Of a stretch of DNA of 64,000 bases, positions 34,701-46,239 are shown piece after piece (positions within the stretch are counted from its first letter, which is position 1; every line of letters starts with the position of its first letter). This DNA is from Galerina marginata. Its lineage: Eukaryota; Basidiomycota; Agaricomycetes; Agaricales; Galerinaceae. Location of the stretch: assembly GCA_023014335.1 (NCBI GenBank), contig JAECYW010000014.1:930001-994000 (forward strand), in the 5' to 3' direction. The notes beneath the pieces are model-generated. The model ran no database searches. It was not told the DNA's origin and saw only the letters and a list, made by a program, of their open reading frames with translations. The translations under genes were made by a program, and so were the position numbers.

Positions 34701-35194
34701 CAATTACATACAGTTATCTAGAAAGGTGGAAAGAAGCAGAAGAGCTGGAGGTTCAAGTACTGGAGGTCAGAAAAAGGATGCTAGGTCCAGAGCATCCAGA
34801 TACACTTTTAAGCATGAACAATCTAGCAGCAACATACAGTGATCTAGGAAGGTGGAAAGAAGCAAAAGAGCTAGAGGTTCAAGTGCTGGAGATCAGAAAA
34901 AGATTGCTAGGTCTAGAGCATCCACATACCCTTTCAAGCATGGGCAATTTAGCAACAACATACAGTAATTTAGGAAGGTGGAAAGAAGCAGAAGAGCTAG
35001 AAGTTCAAGTGCTGGAGGTCAGGAAAAGGGTGCTAGGTCTGGAGCATCCAAAGACACTTTTAAGCATGGGCAATCTAGCAGTGACATATAAGAACCTGGA
35101 AATGTGGAAAGAAGCAGAAGAGCTCCAGGTTCAAGAGCTAGAGATCAGACAGAGAATTACGAGTCTTTTACTTTGTAAAAGTGAGTTCTTTTAA
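31778..35194 (+). CDS. NLR2: NB-ARC/TPR NLR-like receptor, 13 TPR units
   Basis: Exons 31,778-31,852, 31,910-32,157 and 32,221-35,194 (GT-AG introns of 57 and 63 nt) give 1,098 residues without a stop. The N-terminus is short (SGSTFTAAHTINNTFVN) with no recognised effector domain. The STAND NTPase has Walker A GMGGIGKT at 88-95, Walker B LIVFDN at 160-165, ITSRN at 187-191 and CLPL at 245-248. From about residue 530 come thirteen 42-residue TPR units of kinesin-light-chain type. Such proteins are expected to be cytosolic ATP/GTP switches in fungal self/non-self recognition; that role is inferred from architecture. The last residues (TSLLLCKSEFF) come from an inserted element, because the copy-specific 3' end is interrupted after QRI. 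The gene body is AT-richer from exon 3 onward than in exons 1-2. Confidence 0.88.
33480..35150 (+). repeat. 126-bp tandem TPR-coding repeats of NLR2
   Basis: Thirteen units of 126 bp, each containing a 'ctaggtctagagcatcca'-like core. Units 2 and 8 (33,660 and 34,416) and units 6 and 12 (34,148 and 34,904) are almost identical and exactly 756 bp (six units) apart. This indicates a recent block duplication of six units. NLR1 and NLR3 have only six units each. Confidence 0.9.
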
Positions 35195-35559
35195 TCTGGA
35201 TGGAGGCCGGGAATTTTGAAACCATGTAGATCCTGTTGAACCCCTGGGAAATTTGGTTTGATGCAATCAAACCGGGTATATAAGTCGGGTTTGCCGACAG
35301 TCTAACCGGTCTGTATTATGTAACCGGTGGGCGCAATGTCAGTTATTTTTAGAATATCATGTGATGCTGTGGCCTTCATAGGGCTTCGACAATTGGTATG
35401 ACATCATGGGCTTATTTTTAGACCACCTCGTAGACCCCATCTCACTGCCTCCACTACCTTGCATAACGTCAATTGCAAGACCAATTCTACCTCCAACTTC
35501 AACAGAAGTCACACGGCCGAAATCAATAAAGGTAAAAACTTACTACAAAGGCAATCTGA

Positions 35560-36627
35560 AGGCTAAAACCAACTTGAACACTACTATAGGTTCGGAGGTG
35601 AACGACCAAGATGTTGGATCGTTGCATATCCACCGCCGCCACCACACCTTCATTGGCACAATGTTTCACAAGAGGGTCAATCGGGCAAGGATGACGGTAG
35701 TGACAACAAAGACAACGACGATAACCTCAATGATGGATGGACTGATGTCTGCGAGGAGTTGTCGGATAACGAAATGGAAGCTTTGGACGAGAGTCTTCAA
35801 CCTGTTTGTTTGGTCTTGGTCAAGGCAAGTTATCAAATTATGTGATCAATGAAACTCACTTATCAACTCCTTTCCCAGCTTCGTAAAAGAGCCTTCGCGA
35901 TCAAAAATTCATCAATGCTCCTTCGTCCTTGATGGTTCGCTCCCCTCGACAAACTAAAGCTCGATGGACGCATTATGCCGCGGGATGTCTCTACTCGCTG
36001 GAACTCAACATACAACATGCTCAAATTTGCTCTTGATTATTGGATCGCGCTTGATGCCATCGCAGGAGAACGGAACATGAAGCTACAAAAATATGAGCTC
36101 AAGGAAACAGAATAGGATATTGCGAGACAGCTACGGGATATTCTTGAGGTATGTTCTTGTTTAAAGCAACTCTATTGTCTTAACAACAATCCCTTTAGCT
36201 CTTAAAACATGCCACCCTCCTCTTTTCTCGAGAAACACCCAACACCGTGACGCTGTCATGGACCATCTTGACCTTGTCTTGACCAGCACCTTGCCACAAG
36301 TGCCCTCGATTTATCACTGCCAGCCTCCATTCAGGCGGCAACTACCCTAGGCAGGCGTACTCTCAATAAATACTACCTGATGACCATTCTCTGATGACCA
36401 TTCTCTCAACAGTATATCGAATTGCGATGAGTAAAGCCTTATTATTTATGTAATGGCTTCGTTTTAACTCACCAGCCTTTTGGTTCTACATCCATGTCAC
36501 AAGCTCGATTACTTCAAGGCAGCCAAGTGGGAGAGTGAATGGATTGACACGCTAAGCAGATAGTATGCGACGAGTTCGAACGCACCTACAAGGACTCTGC
36601 AGCCACCAACTCAATGGTTCCTGGTGC
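35560..36627 (+). pseudogene. hAT transposase relic, 5' part
   Basis: Readable segments of a fungal hAT transposase: PRDVSTRWNSTYNMLKFALD near 35,970-36,030, a long helix-rich stretch to KETE, then TAG at 36,113-36,115, DIARQLRDILE and, after an intron-like gap, LKHATLLFSRE near 36,200. Further on come LDYFKAAKWESEWID near 36,507-36,550 and EFERTYKDSAATNSM near 36,573-36,617. Frames change several times. The part ends at the GAED codons where the inner insertion begins. Confidence 0.75.
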
Positions 36628-36634
36628 TGAGGAT

Positions 36635-38722
36635 TACGAGTCCTATTTACTCGTTCTTTTATTGATCTGGAGTGGTCAAAAATCCACAGAAAGTCTGATC
36701 CTCTGGGAGAATAGTTCGCCGAACCGAGAATGCGAACTCCGAACCTCGAACCTCGAACCCTCGTCAGATGGCGAACCCAAGGCGAACCTCCCTTTGAGTC
36801 CGGTCCTCCATAGCCGTGTGATTTATTTGGGTGCGCCGGGCCCGCTTTGTCCGTGGCTTGGCCAATCGCGGACGCGCCTCTTCCTGCTATGCTTCCTCGC
36901 TGTCTTGTCGCTGTCTCTCAGTCTATCTCTGACCTTTGTATGCATCCCGACGCCACTTGAAAGCGTAAGTCTGCTACAAACTGAACGCGATGCATTGTAC
37001 CTATTAGTAACTTCTCGGGAGTTACTGCTTGTTGTGCGCGAGCGAAGGACTCACCAAGAATTGACGGGGCAGGCGGGCGTCGGGAGCCTGTACTGCTTAC
37101 CGCTTAGTTGTATTGTTGGCAGACGGTTGTCAGTGCCCAGCGCTCAACTATTCCAGCTAAAAGGCATCGGCCACCGACCAGTCCTGCCAGCACTATAAAT
37201 GGAAGTGTGTCCTGGCCTTCCAGTTGTGAGAGGGAAATTATGCCAGAGGTGGCTCGTCGAACCGGTTTGGCGAACTTTGACCCCATGGCCAGTGGGCGAG
37301 ATGTCCTCCAAAAATTGCGCAAGTGTAACGCTCAACGAGCCGGCAAATGCCAAATGCTATTTTTAGTTATCCGCGGTCTTCGCTGGTCTTCGGCAAGTCA
37401 ACTTCAACAGTCAACATCGTTCCCCGCGTTCACAATGTCCTTCCTTCGTTGCCCCCTCGTCGTTTGTGTTTGCACATGGGTCCTGAGTTTTGTTTGCTGG
37501 TAAGTTTTCTCACTATTCTCCCTTGATTTTCTGGGTGATCTTACTTTTCTCTGCCTCCAGATTCACTACTCATCACAAATTCAACGTTACTCACACCTGC
37601 CCCCCGCTCTGCACTGCAGGTGCAGTTTGCTCGCGTCACCGCCACCTCAAAGTTTCTTTGCCCACCCAATTCTGGACCCCTCACAGCGTCAGCACTCTTC
37701 TTCGCTTTGCATCCTTTTTTCCCTTGCAGCATTTTTTCCACCCCTCCTAAATCTTGTCCTTCACCTGCCCTACGTCGGGCCCATTTCCTTCAAGATTGTG
37801 GTCGGCGCCATCGCGTCCAGGGTCTATCCGTCCAACCAGGGCCTCAACGCCGTCTCCACCCACTATTTCCGCAACCTAATGGCTCTGTCTGATGCTTGTG
37901 CTGGCATCGGTCTTTTGCCGAGATGACCAACTCTGGATCTGACTCGGAGTCGAAGATCGCGGACGCCGCCCATCCCTCCCGCCATCAGCAGCTCCAGCCA
38001 CGTCAGCCACGTCCATAGGGCTTTCCCAGCACCTGGCAGCGAGTGTGACTCGCAGTCTCGCACACATCTGCATGGAACCACTCGGACAGTGGCCTCTGCT
38101 TCTTGACTAACGAACCGGAGCGTGCACAAAGCTTGCGAGACGCGTTGTGGAGGTGTCCAGGCCCAATAGGATGCTGGGCACAGGTGAGTTCGGGCCTCAC
38201 ACCTCTCTTCATGTTACTTACATCGTTTTTAGCATCCAAAGCATTCCCTCACGGTGCCACTCAACGTTTCGCGACTGCAGCTCGCGATACCATCGGAGAA
38301 ATCACCAGCTGTCATCGGTTCCCTCACAGTTTCGCGCACTGCCTTCGATGAGCGTACAAGCTGGCATGAGCACCTTCAGAGTGCACGATTTGCATTCGCC
38401 GCCTGCCCGATTGTACACGATGCTTGGGGGGCGTTATGGGAAATGACCAGGCCTGAGTTTCTCTTCGGTGCGACTCTCAGGTGATTTAAAAGTTTTTCAT
38501 TCGTGTCGAATGCTTACCCGCTTAGTCTCTAGCACCCAATCGGCCGTTGCCCAACATTCAGCTTATGATTGGCCATTAGAGCAGGCTTTAGCAATCCCTG
38601 CTGTTGTCATTGACCGCAGCCGCCTGTCCACTGCCCTTCGATGACGAATGGGACTCCTCATCCCCATCCTTTCTCATCACTTAGCAGTCCATAATTTGAA
38701 CATGGTAAGTTATCTCATCCTT
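36635..38722. mobile_element. Unidentified 2.1-kb insertion inside the hAT relic
   Basis: TGAGGAT occurs at 36,628-36,634 and again at 38,723-38,729, exactly where the hAT frame breaks off (GAED) and restarts (EDDTGSKK). The ends show no obvious inverted repeat. Within it, an ATG at 37,435 opens a short hydrophobic stretch (MSFLRCPLVVCVC) followed by a GTAAGT intron to about 37,560 and a longer reading to 37,926 that contains VGAIASRVYPSNQGLNAV. This could be a small gene but matches no family I recognise. No transposase was seen. Confidence 0.55.
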
Positions 38723-39272
38723 TGAGGATGATACTGGGTCAAAGAAGGTGAGTCATCTTTGAGTTTTAGGTCGACGATTTACCTAATAACCTTTCTATAC
38801 AAAGACAAAGAACATATTTGATAGCCTTCCCGCAATCTGTGCACCCAAAGCGACTGACCTCCGTAATGAACTTGACCGGTACCTTAGCACAGACCCGGAG
38901 CATACTGTAGATGTGCTCCTTGGGTGGGCTGAGCGAAAGCACCTTTATCTGTGCTTATTGCGCATGGCATTGGACTACCTCTCAATCCCTGGTAAGTGTT
39001 TTATCTTGTGATATTGCCATTCCAAAGCTAATATCCGTCTGTAGCTACCTCCGTCGACGTCCAATGTGTGTTTGGCAAGGGCCGAATTTTGCTTTCACAT
39101 TTTCACAACCGTCCTTCAGTTCAATCAACCTGTGCGTTTAATGTGTCTTGGAGCATGGAGCTTGATGGGGTACGTCAAAGACAGTGATGTTCAGGCGGTC
39201 ACGGTGCTCCCTGATCTCAAGGACAGTGAGGAGGAGGAGCCACTGGCTGATGACTGGACCTTAATTGCTTAG
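38723..39272 (+). pseudogene. hAT transposase relic, C-terminal dimerisation domain
   Basis: Reads EDDTGSKK, a short intron, TKNIFDSLPAICAPKATDLR, RYLSTDPEHTVD, WAERKHLYLCLLRMALDYLS, an intron at about 38,991-39,042, then ATSVDVQCVFGKGRILLSHF. This is the classic hAT C-terminal dimerisation region. One extra T near 39,136 shifts the frame before LMCLGAWSLMGYVKDSDVQA, and the reading ends with DWTLIA and TAG at 39,270-39,272. It is the continuation of the 5' relic across the inner insertion. Confidence 0.85.
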
Positions 39273-39594
39273 TATGTGATTAGATTTGCTTATACCCCCT
39301 GCGCAGGTTTTTTGACCCGTCATACCCCCAACCCGTTCCCCCCCATACCCGTACCCCTGCTTCACGGGTACGGATCTGCACAGGTAAGGGTGCGGGTCAG
39401 TAATTTCTACCCTGGGGTTACCCAGGACATTCACTAATTTGGGCTACATGGATGCTATGCCGGCAAGGCCAGTATATTGTATCTATCAGTCAACTAGAAT
39501 CATAAATATATTATTAGCTGGAGCTGCTGGACAAATGAAGGAAAAAGTAAAAGACGAGTACTGCCACGCGAAGCGGTGGCCCACAAAACAAGTA
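39273..39594. other. Right end of the hAT complex, no gene
   Basis: C-rich, pyrimidine-biased sequence with 'acccgtacccctgcttcacgggtacgg', then AT-rich sequence, and a small hairpin 'ccacgcgaagcggtgg' near 39,573. This is probably terminal sequence of the element; nothing coding was seen. Confidence 0.5.
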
Positions 39595-40440
39595 CTAGTT
39601 TAGTACCCTCTTTGAGACATTTTTTATGTAGGAAATTTTGCTGACACCCATCTAGTCAATTGTAGTTAAACAGAAGAAATATAGACAATCAGTGATATTT
39701 TTCCATAATAAGTTTTAAATAGGGACACTGACATTTGAAAGTCTTTTTTGTCCTGTTTTCCAGCTTTAAGAACCTTAATTGGGGACTGAGACCACATAGT
39801 CTCCTTGGTTGCAGACTAATGCTTTGCACAGCCAAACTCATCCCTCTACAGTGAACATTACTTAGGTGCATGTTAGACACCAAGAAAAAAAATTGTGTAC
39901 CATCATTTTCATATTGTGGTCCTAGATTTTATGAAGAGGTCAACCCAGACATGTACAAGGCCAGTGAAGTTTATAATCTTCCAATAGTCTTGGTTTGGAT
40001 GCTCTGAAGAGGTGATGGGTTTGTCAATGTGCCCTGAAAAATCATGAGATGTTACCTACAGAGGTGAACGACCAAATGTTGCCTTGAAAACACCAGTCAG
40101 AGTTGTAAATCCCATCTGTGAGGTGTTCAGTTTGTAGTTCCAGAACAGAAATATATAGCAGGGTACATGGCCCTGGAATAGGTTCTGAGACACAAGAGGC
40201 TGAAAAATTAGATTGTCAGCATGCTTTCACAAGACCCATTGCACCTCAAAGCTCACCACTACATACCAAAATTCATCACAACTGCCAACACTTGCTCCCT
40301 TCCTTGCCATCAACAAGAGAGTTTGCAACATGCAAAAAATCCGCAGTCTTGACCGGGTACTTGGGCGGTGAATCACACTGGAGTTCGAACCGTGTATTGG
40401 ATCTGGATATTCAAGGGTTTCTATCCAGGTGTGTGTGTTC
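39595..40440. repeat. NLR 3'-flank repeat, unit 2
   Basis: Resumes the NLR downstream flank at 'tagtttagtaccctctttgag' and follows 15,093-15,908 closely. A minus-strand open stretch at 39,883-39,689 is shared with 53,498-53,304 (VSNM.LSNVHCRGMSLAVQS) but is short and unassigned. Confidence 0.65.
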
Positions 40441-40499
40441 AAGTTATGCAGTTCGGAAGGAAATACAATTATTATCCATGTGCAGATCTGGGAAATTGA

Positions 40500-41320
40500 G
40501 AAGTTTATAAATGCGAAGATCGGAGAGGACAAGCAACATACCACCTTGAATCACTCTGTGTTTTGCTAGGCAGTCTCAATGCGAGTAATGGTCGGTGGAA
40601 AGCTCGTTTGAAATCCAAATGAGGGTGAATGATTTGGCTGAGGAATGACTCGTCTGTGATCATCTGTGAGCAGAGCGTCATGTTCCATTTGACCCGTGAA
40701 TTTGGAAGTGGTAGAAGAGCTGGCTCAGCTGGGTGCCTGCCTACAGGAAGATTATTCCAAGCATGACCTCCGGGAGTGGTGGCGGCTAGCACAAGAGATG
40801 CGATACAGAGTGGTATGCGGTATGCGGTACGCGGTACACGAGCTCCGAAAATTGTAAGTCTATTAACGTCGTAATGAACGTTTGAAATATTCGAAAACGG
40901 CTAACCTTGAGCTTGAGCTATCATGCCACCGAGACTGATGCATACGACATTCAATTCGCGCTCTCCAATTCAAACAAGGTAATGAAGTAGACGGATGGCA
41001 TCTTCCGCCATACCGGAGGTTCTACAAACAAAATAGTATCAATATCTTCTTCCATAGTCTGTTAAGTTCGTTCAAAAATCTTCAAAATAAAAACTCACGT
41101 ATACGGTCCCCTTGAATCTCCTGAATTACGGTTTACCTGGACCAACACCGCGGTTATCGAACACGAGTGCCGCGCATTCTCCATTTCCGCCTTCCCCCTC
41201 CTTCCCAAACCACCGTCCCCGCGGCCTTCACAAGAAACTGCTCGAATTCAAACCCATGGAAAACACGACCTCGGTCAACCTTTTTATACCCTCTTCGTTG
41301 TCTTTAACAGATGGCGGTCC
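40500..41320 (-). pseudogene. alpha/beta-hydrolase-like relic, unit 3
   Basis: Aligns with the other three relics. Near 40,795-40,700 it reads LAATTPGGHAWNNLPVG, the equivalent of the ATPGGHSWN piece. The region before the nucleophile elbow (about 40,950-40,985) has diverged strongly. It is clearly broken. Confidence 0.55.
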
Positions 41321-41679
41321 AGGTTATAACTTGTTCATACGTATTGGCTCCCAGAGTCTCTGGTTGTCGTCACTTGGGCCGTTGGGGAGGTTAGCAGGCA
41401 AAGACCACGGCAAAGGCAGGTAGTTTCGAGAAAGCAGTCGGTAGGGAGGATATTGGGGAAGTTGGTGGGGATGAGGTGCTTGTCGACGGCGCCATGGTGG
41501 TTGAAGGCAACGTTGGGCTGGGGATCAGCTGCAAAGGTTGCGGAAGAACCCGGCCCGGCGTCACCGCCAGTTGAAACTTGTCAAAGTCCGCAATTCGACC
41601 TGACACTCGCCCAACATCAACATTCAACTCGGTCTGCTCCAAAGTCCCACATCGCCTGCTTGCATCCATGCATCGCAAT

Positions 41680-43030
41680 GTGTTATGAAAGCCCGCTTCA
41701 GATCCTACCAGGTCAATGTCGCGTCCGCTGGGGGTGTGGAAGAGAAGGGGATCGTCGTCATCTAGTCCCCTCGCGTCGCTCACTATCAACACCAACGGGC
41801 AAGGCAAAAGACGCGTCGTCGAAGATAACGAAGGCATAGGCATAGTCAACCACAAAGACGACAAAGGCGTCTGAAATTGTCCGCCCTGTCTCGAATTTTC
41901 GTTGCCTCAGGTTCGTAATTCCCGCTGCTTTCTCGTGTATCCAGCTGATGAATTAGCTGAATTCTAGGCTATGCCGTGACCAAATTCGTGTGGAACGGAT
42001 GAAATCGTCGGTATTTTTTTGAGGTGTGTAATCCGAGCCTGACTCTTGTCACATCCACGACGGCTGATATTGCGACTCAACCTGATCTCTCCTCTTTTCA
42101 GCTCGTCTATTCCTGCTGCACATCCTCGGACCTCTATGGCACACGGGCCCATACTTTCGCCCAGCACACCTCACTCCCGCTACGACGGCTCCGCCTCATG
42201 TCCTCCCTGCCCGTTACTCCCTAGCAAAAACTGTGCATGCGTCAAGAAAGTCTAACGTCCGTCGTACTCTGGAGACAAAAAAAATGTTCTGTGGTACTGT
42301 GGACAGTGAGTGTTTCAATCTCAATAGACGAACTCTTTTAGGCTCATGCATGCTGTACTCTCCAGCCAATTTGTTCTTGGGGCTCTTCCCTCGATAATTT
42401 GGTTGTCATTTGTTCTCGCTGTGCCTATGCCTTCCTCAAGTCGCTCCGAAGTGTTCCAATGACTGTCAGCTGCGAAACGGGATGCGAGGTTGGCACTCGC
42501 ACCTGGGACTAATACAGAGAATGCGAGTGGGACGGCGACGTAGGTTGATGATGATGTGACGTTTTCGAAGGCGAATGGAAAGTTTTGTCCGTCGTAGAGA
42601 AGGCTTTCGCAGAGTACGTCTTTGGTTCTGAATTCTAACGAATGAACTAACTTTCAGTGCTTGTTTTAGCTTAGTTCCGTTGGAGAAGAGGACATATCGC
42701 ACTTGATAGGCGAAAGTTTGACCATGATGCATGATGTATGAATCTGCATTTGTCTGCTCCTTCCAATGTCGATTTAATCATGCTTTCTTTACATAGCTCG
42801 CTGCTGTTTACAGGATGGACACCCAGGAAGTCGACGAGGAACCTGATCGAAGGTTCGTAAACCTAAACTCTATGTACCTGTCATCTCATTTGACTTATTC
42901 GTTCCGTTCCGTTCGCTCCAGCCTCCAGCTGCTCCGTCCAGTCAACACGCGCAGATCCACATCTCTCCTCTCGACCTTCATCGCTTCCCTCGCACCTCCT
43001 CCCAGTCTAGGCAGCCTCGTGGACTTCTGA
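41680..43030 (+). pseudogene. NF-X1/FAP1-like relic, unit 3
   Basis: The zinc-finger block is eroded (SCPPCPLLPSKNCACVKKV in one frame near 42,196-42,252). The MDTQEVDEEPDRR segment reads at 42,815-42,853, and the terminal RSTSLLSTFIASLAPPPSLG piece ends at 43,030. It lacks the same central fingers as the other relics. This copy supplies the uninterrupted reference for the KDZ insertion site (about 42,725). Confidence 0.6.
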
Positions 43031-43309
43031 AGCCCTCACGGAGGCATCGGGTCAACATGTCGAAGGCGCAGATGGGGCGATTGAGCGGGTGGGGAGAAGC
43101 GGGCATGGATGAGGAGTGGTCGGAGGGTGGATGAGTTAGCTACATGGGCAGCCGCTTTAATGGGCTACGTTCATCGATGCGCTTACGCTGGCATAGCCTG
43201 TTGGCGGTGGAATAAGAGCAGAATGTTGCGAAAGTGGCTTGCTGGCCGGTTTGAGTGGGACGTCTCGAGGAAATGTCTGTCTTCCATATGTATCCCTTCT
43301 GCGATCCTG

Positions 43310-43980
43310 TTTTACGTTGATTGACACCCTTTGCCATTCCATAGGCAAAAGTGGCGAACCTCGAGAACTGGCGCCAGCTCGCCCTTGAACGGCGCTCACA
43401 TCAAACGCCGCAGCCGCTGCCTCTTCAACGGTTCAGCAGGTGGCATGAACCCGGTACTTCAACTATCTCAACCTGTTCAGTACCCTCAGAACCTCGCAAA
43501 ACGACACCCAGGTTCGGTCCTTACACTTAGGTGAGTATATGCGGTGTCACGATTGGATGTTTTGGTGGTTGGCGTTGCATGACGGACGCGGGCGTCCTGG
43601 GTGGTGTTTGCGTCAATGCAGCACACGCGTCGACATTCAATTTGTCTTCGCGATCATCCCAGATCGCCTCATTCACCTTCATTCTGCTCTCTATCGGCTT
43701 ACTCCAGTTGCTCGCTGAGGTCCGGTGTGTTCCAAAGCATCAATTCATTTTCAGAGGCAAAGAAAGAAAGGCACAAGTGCCTTTTTCCCTCTTCCTCTGC
43801 TTACTACTCGCACAAGCACATCTACTTCAAATGGTGCAGACAAGTCGCAACGATTTCAAGGCTACCACCAGCGGAGGGGTGAGAGGATGAGAAATAGGGT
43901 TGTGTACTGGCAGTGAAGGAATCCGCGAAACGATCAAAGTAGGTCGAAGTCATATCTAACGCGATTGTAGTTGAATTGCC
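43310..43980. repeat. Segment S, copy 4
   Basis: Intact S segment containing the Ty3 empty site (ccagctcgccc near 43,373). 'cgtttgagtggg' just upstream near 43,247 is the MITE empty site. No gene was recognised. Confidence 0.6.
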
Positions 43981-46109
43981 TAGATAGAATTGAATGAAAT
44001 TGAAAATCAAGAAAGATAGCGGGCTCAACTTACCTCATGAACTGCGTATAGACAGCTTTTGCGAGAACTTTAGACACCACGTCACCAGTAGAACAGATGG
44101 CGGACAGGTAGTGGTGCATGTCTCCGCCACGCCAAGCAAGCGGGTTCTTAAAGCCTTCACCCGAGATGAGCATCAAAAATCGGCCGACGTCTCGAGATAT
44201 GGTCAGATTTCGGACTTGAGGGAATGTTGAGAAGAAAAGAAACGGTCGGACATGCGAGCATTGAGGTAAGTGCGGTTGAAAGGAGGCCAAGTGGCTCAAC
44301 CAAAGGGGTAGGACAAAGTCAAACCCATGCGGGGGCGTTGAGACGCGAGCGGTGGACTGAGTTCGATGACTGTATGCACAAAAAACACGGCGAAGATTGA
44401 ATTCGGAAGAATCGGCGGACGACCATGAAATATACATTGCTGTTTCATTCGCCAATGCACCGGGTAGAAGCTAAGGAAGGAGAGGGCGGTCGGAACTAGT
44501 GATTATACTGCCTGAACGCTCAACGTGAAAAAGGTGGAGATGGGGTGTGATAGACGACAATGTCAGCACGATCGATGGGTTTGCTGGAGGTGCCTATACG
44601 ACGATACACTGACTCCCGGAGAACAATGGTGTGGAGTTTATTATCGATTCGAGGACGACTGCTCGATTGCCAATGGAATAAAAAGCAGAAGGTGACAATG
44701 ACGGCGTCGGGATTCGTCACGGCGGTTCGTGGAGGCGAATATCAGCCGGCTCTCTGTCCAAGGTAGGAGCGTAATGGCGAGAGTGAAGTTATGCGATCGC
44801 CTGGCGCTTGATGCCACATAACAGGTGTGACGCGAATGGATATGCGGGTTGCGAGATCGACGAGAGATCGAGAAGGCGTTGATATGGCAAAAGCCCAGAT
44901 ATCGAGTTTGAATGTGAGCGCACGGCTGGGAGGATGTGAGACGAGTATCAAGGCCGCAACCAGAAATTCAGGCTCCATTTTTCTGGAGAGCGAAACGAAG
45001 CTTGGAGGAGGGCAATCTAGTGAATATGATTGAGATAACCAGCAGAACATGAAGGGTTAGAATACCTACGCAAGAACCAAACCCTCATTTCAAAGCCTTC
45101 AACCACCTGTCTCCGTATACCCCTCCACGGACGAGCCAAAGTTGGGACGAAGCTCGCAATTGCTAGAGGGCATCAGAGACGTCAGTGAATGCGGGACGAA
45201 ATCAAAAGGACGGGGCAAAAAGTATGTACCAGAGACTTAGGGTATGTATTTGCTGGGTTTTCATTAAGCTTGTCATTGTCGTAACCTGCAGAAAGTTGTT
45301 AGATGAGAGTCATAGCAAACGACACGAAGATTACTTACTTGAGTTCCTTTGCCAGAAAGCAAACAGGATAGGGATAAGCAATGGCAGGTGACTGCGTGTA
45401 AGATAAGCACAAATAACAAGATAAACCAACAGAAAACGTACCCGATGATAGAAGGCTGTAAGCGGAACACAGTGGGCTTCGATGAGATGTTGTCCACCAC
45501 TGTCGAAGCATCACACATACCACCGCCAACTCCTCTGTTTCGTTTCCTTGCCTGTGGTTTGCTGGTGAACAGAGACGCTGGTTGACACGATGCCGCTCCA
45601 CTGGTAGCGCATGTTTTGGAAATACGAGACAGATACGAAGGGGATCAAGCGACAGTGAAAACAATTCCGAAGACTCTGTTTTTGCCTGAGGTACAGAATC
45701 CAATTGCAACTTGATTGACGCGAAAGGATGAGGATCTGGTCTGCAGTAAATTGTAAGCATCATGGGAAACACTATAGGTTACTTACCAAGATTTCGCCAT
45801 AGTATACTATGTAGTCTCTCGAGTTCGTTGAAGTAAAGTCGAAGTAAATAAGCCGGTCCTTGGCAACCTGTTTCGCAGAGTTATATAGTCGTCGTTATTG
45901 GAACCCCAAGTCGGCTCTGTCTCTCGAGATTTACAAGCAACGCAACTGGTGTGCAAGTGATGGAAGGAATAAAAGTGTTGATCGCGGACTTGGGGGACGT
46001 CCCGATCTGTGGATCAGCGTAGGGTGGATTCCCAGGCCGTCCTTTGACGGCGCTCCCAAGCAATCCCCTTCGCTTCTCTCCACCACAGTACCAGCTTCCA
46101 ACCTACAGC
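43981..46109 (-). repeat. Cassette C, copy 5, upstream of aldolase copy 2
   Basis: The most complete cassette. Minus-strand exon-like pieces lie near 45,050-44,750 (LVAALILVSHPPSRALTF and VMWHQAPGDRI) and 45,520-45,330, separated by GT/AG-bounded gaps. It shows the uninterrupted target of the 5.25-kb palindrome at about 45,300. No frame is shared by all copies. Confidence 0.55.
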
Positions 46110-46145
46110 ATGAGCAACCAGACCTTCTTTGCAGGCGCACGCGAC
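46110..46145 (+). pseudogene. First 12 codons of an NLR gene fused to aldolase leader, copy 2
   Basis: Reads MSNQTFFAGARD and then switches to the aldolase 5' sequence (acatacccgatgacg) at the same base as the 27,600 copy. The identical breakpoint shows that both aldolase copies descend from one fusion that predates the large duplication. Confidence 0.8.
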
Positions 46146-46239
46146 ACATACCCGATGACGATCAATTAATAACGCATCCCGCGCGTATCTTCCCGTTCCT
46201 TCGTACCTTCCGAACCACGAACTTGACAAGAACATAACC

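Larger units (their letters stand above)
35161..39594. mobile_element. Degenerate hAT insertion complex at the end of NLR2
   Basis: NLR1 and NLR3 continue from their last codons straight into the 3' flank (agtttag...). In NLR2 the match stops at about 35,160 and resumes at about 39,595. The insert begins with GAGTCTTTTACTTT (35,161-35,174), and AAAGTAAAAGAC (39,544-39,555) near its right end is the inverse of it, so these may be terminal repeats. A target duplication could not be fixed. Inside lie the two halves of a hAT transposase relic and a second insertion. Confidence 0.7.

Noticed and set aside
33480..35150. Regular 126-bp repeats considered as a CRISPR-like or satellite array
   Set aside because: The period is a multiple of three, the frame is open throughout, and the translation gives TPR units of an NLR in a eukaryotic genome.
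35220..35400. Possible solo LTR with a TATA-like run (gggtatataagtcggg)
   Set aside because: No second copy, no target duplication and no clear TG...CA borders were found.
36560..36600. tRNA-like 'gagttcgaac' box
   Set aside because: No A box, acceptor stem or cloverleaf could be formed around it; elsewhere in the window no tRNA or rRNA gene was seen either.
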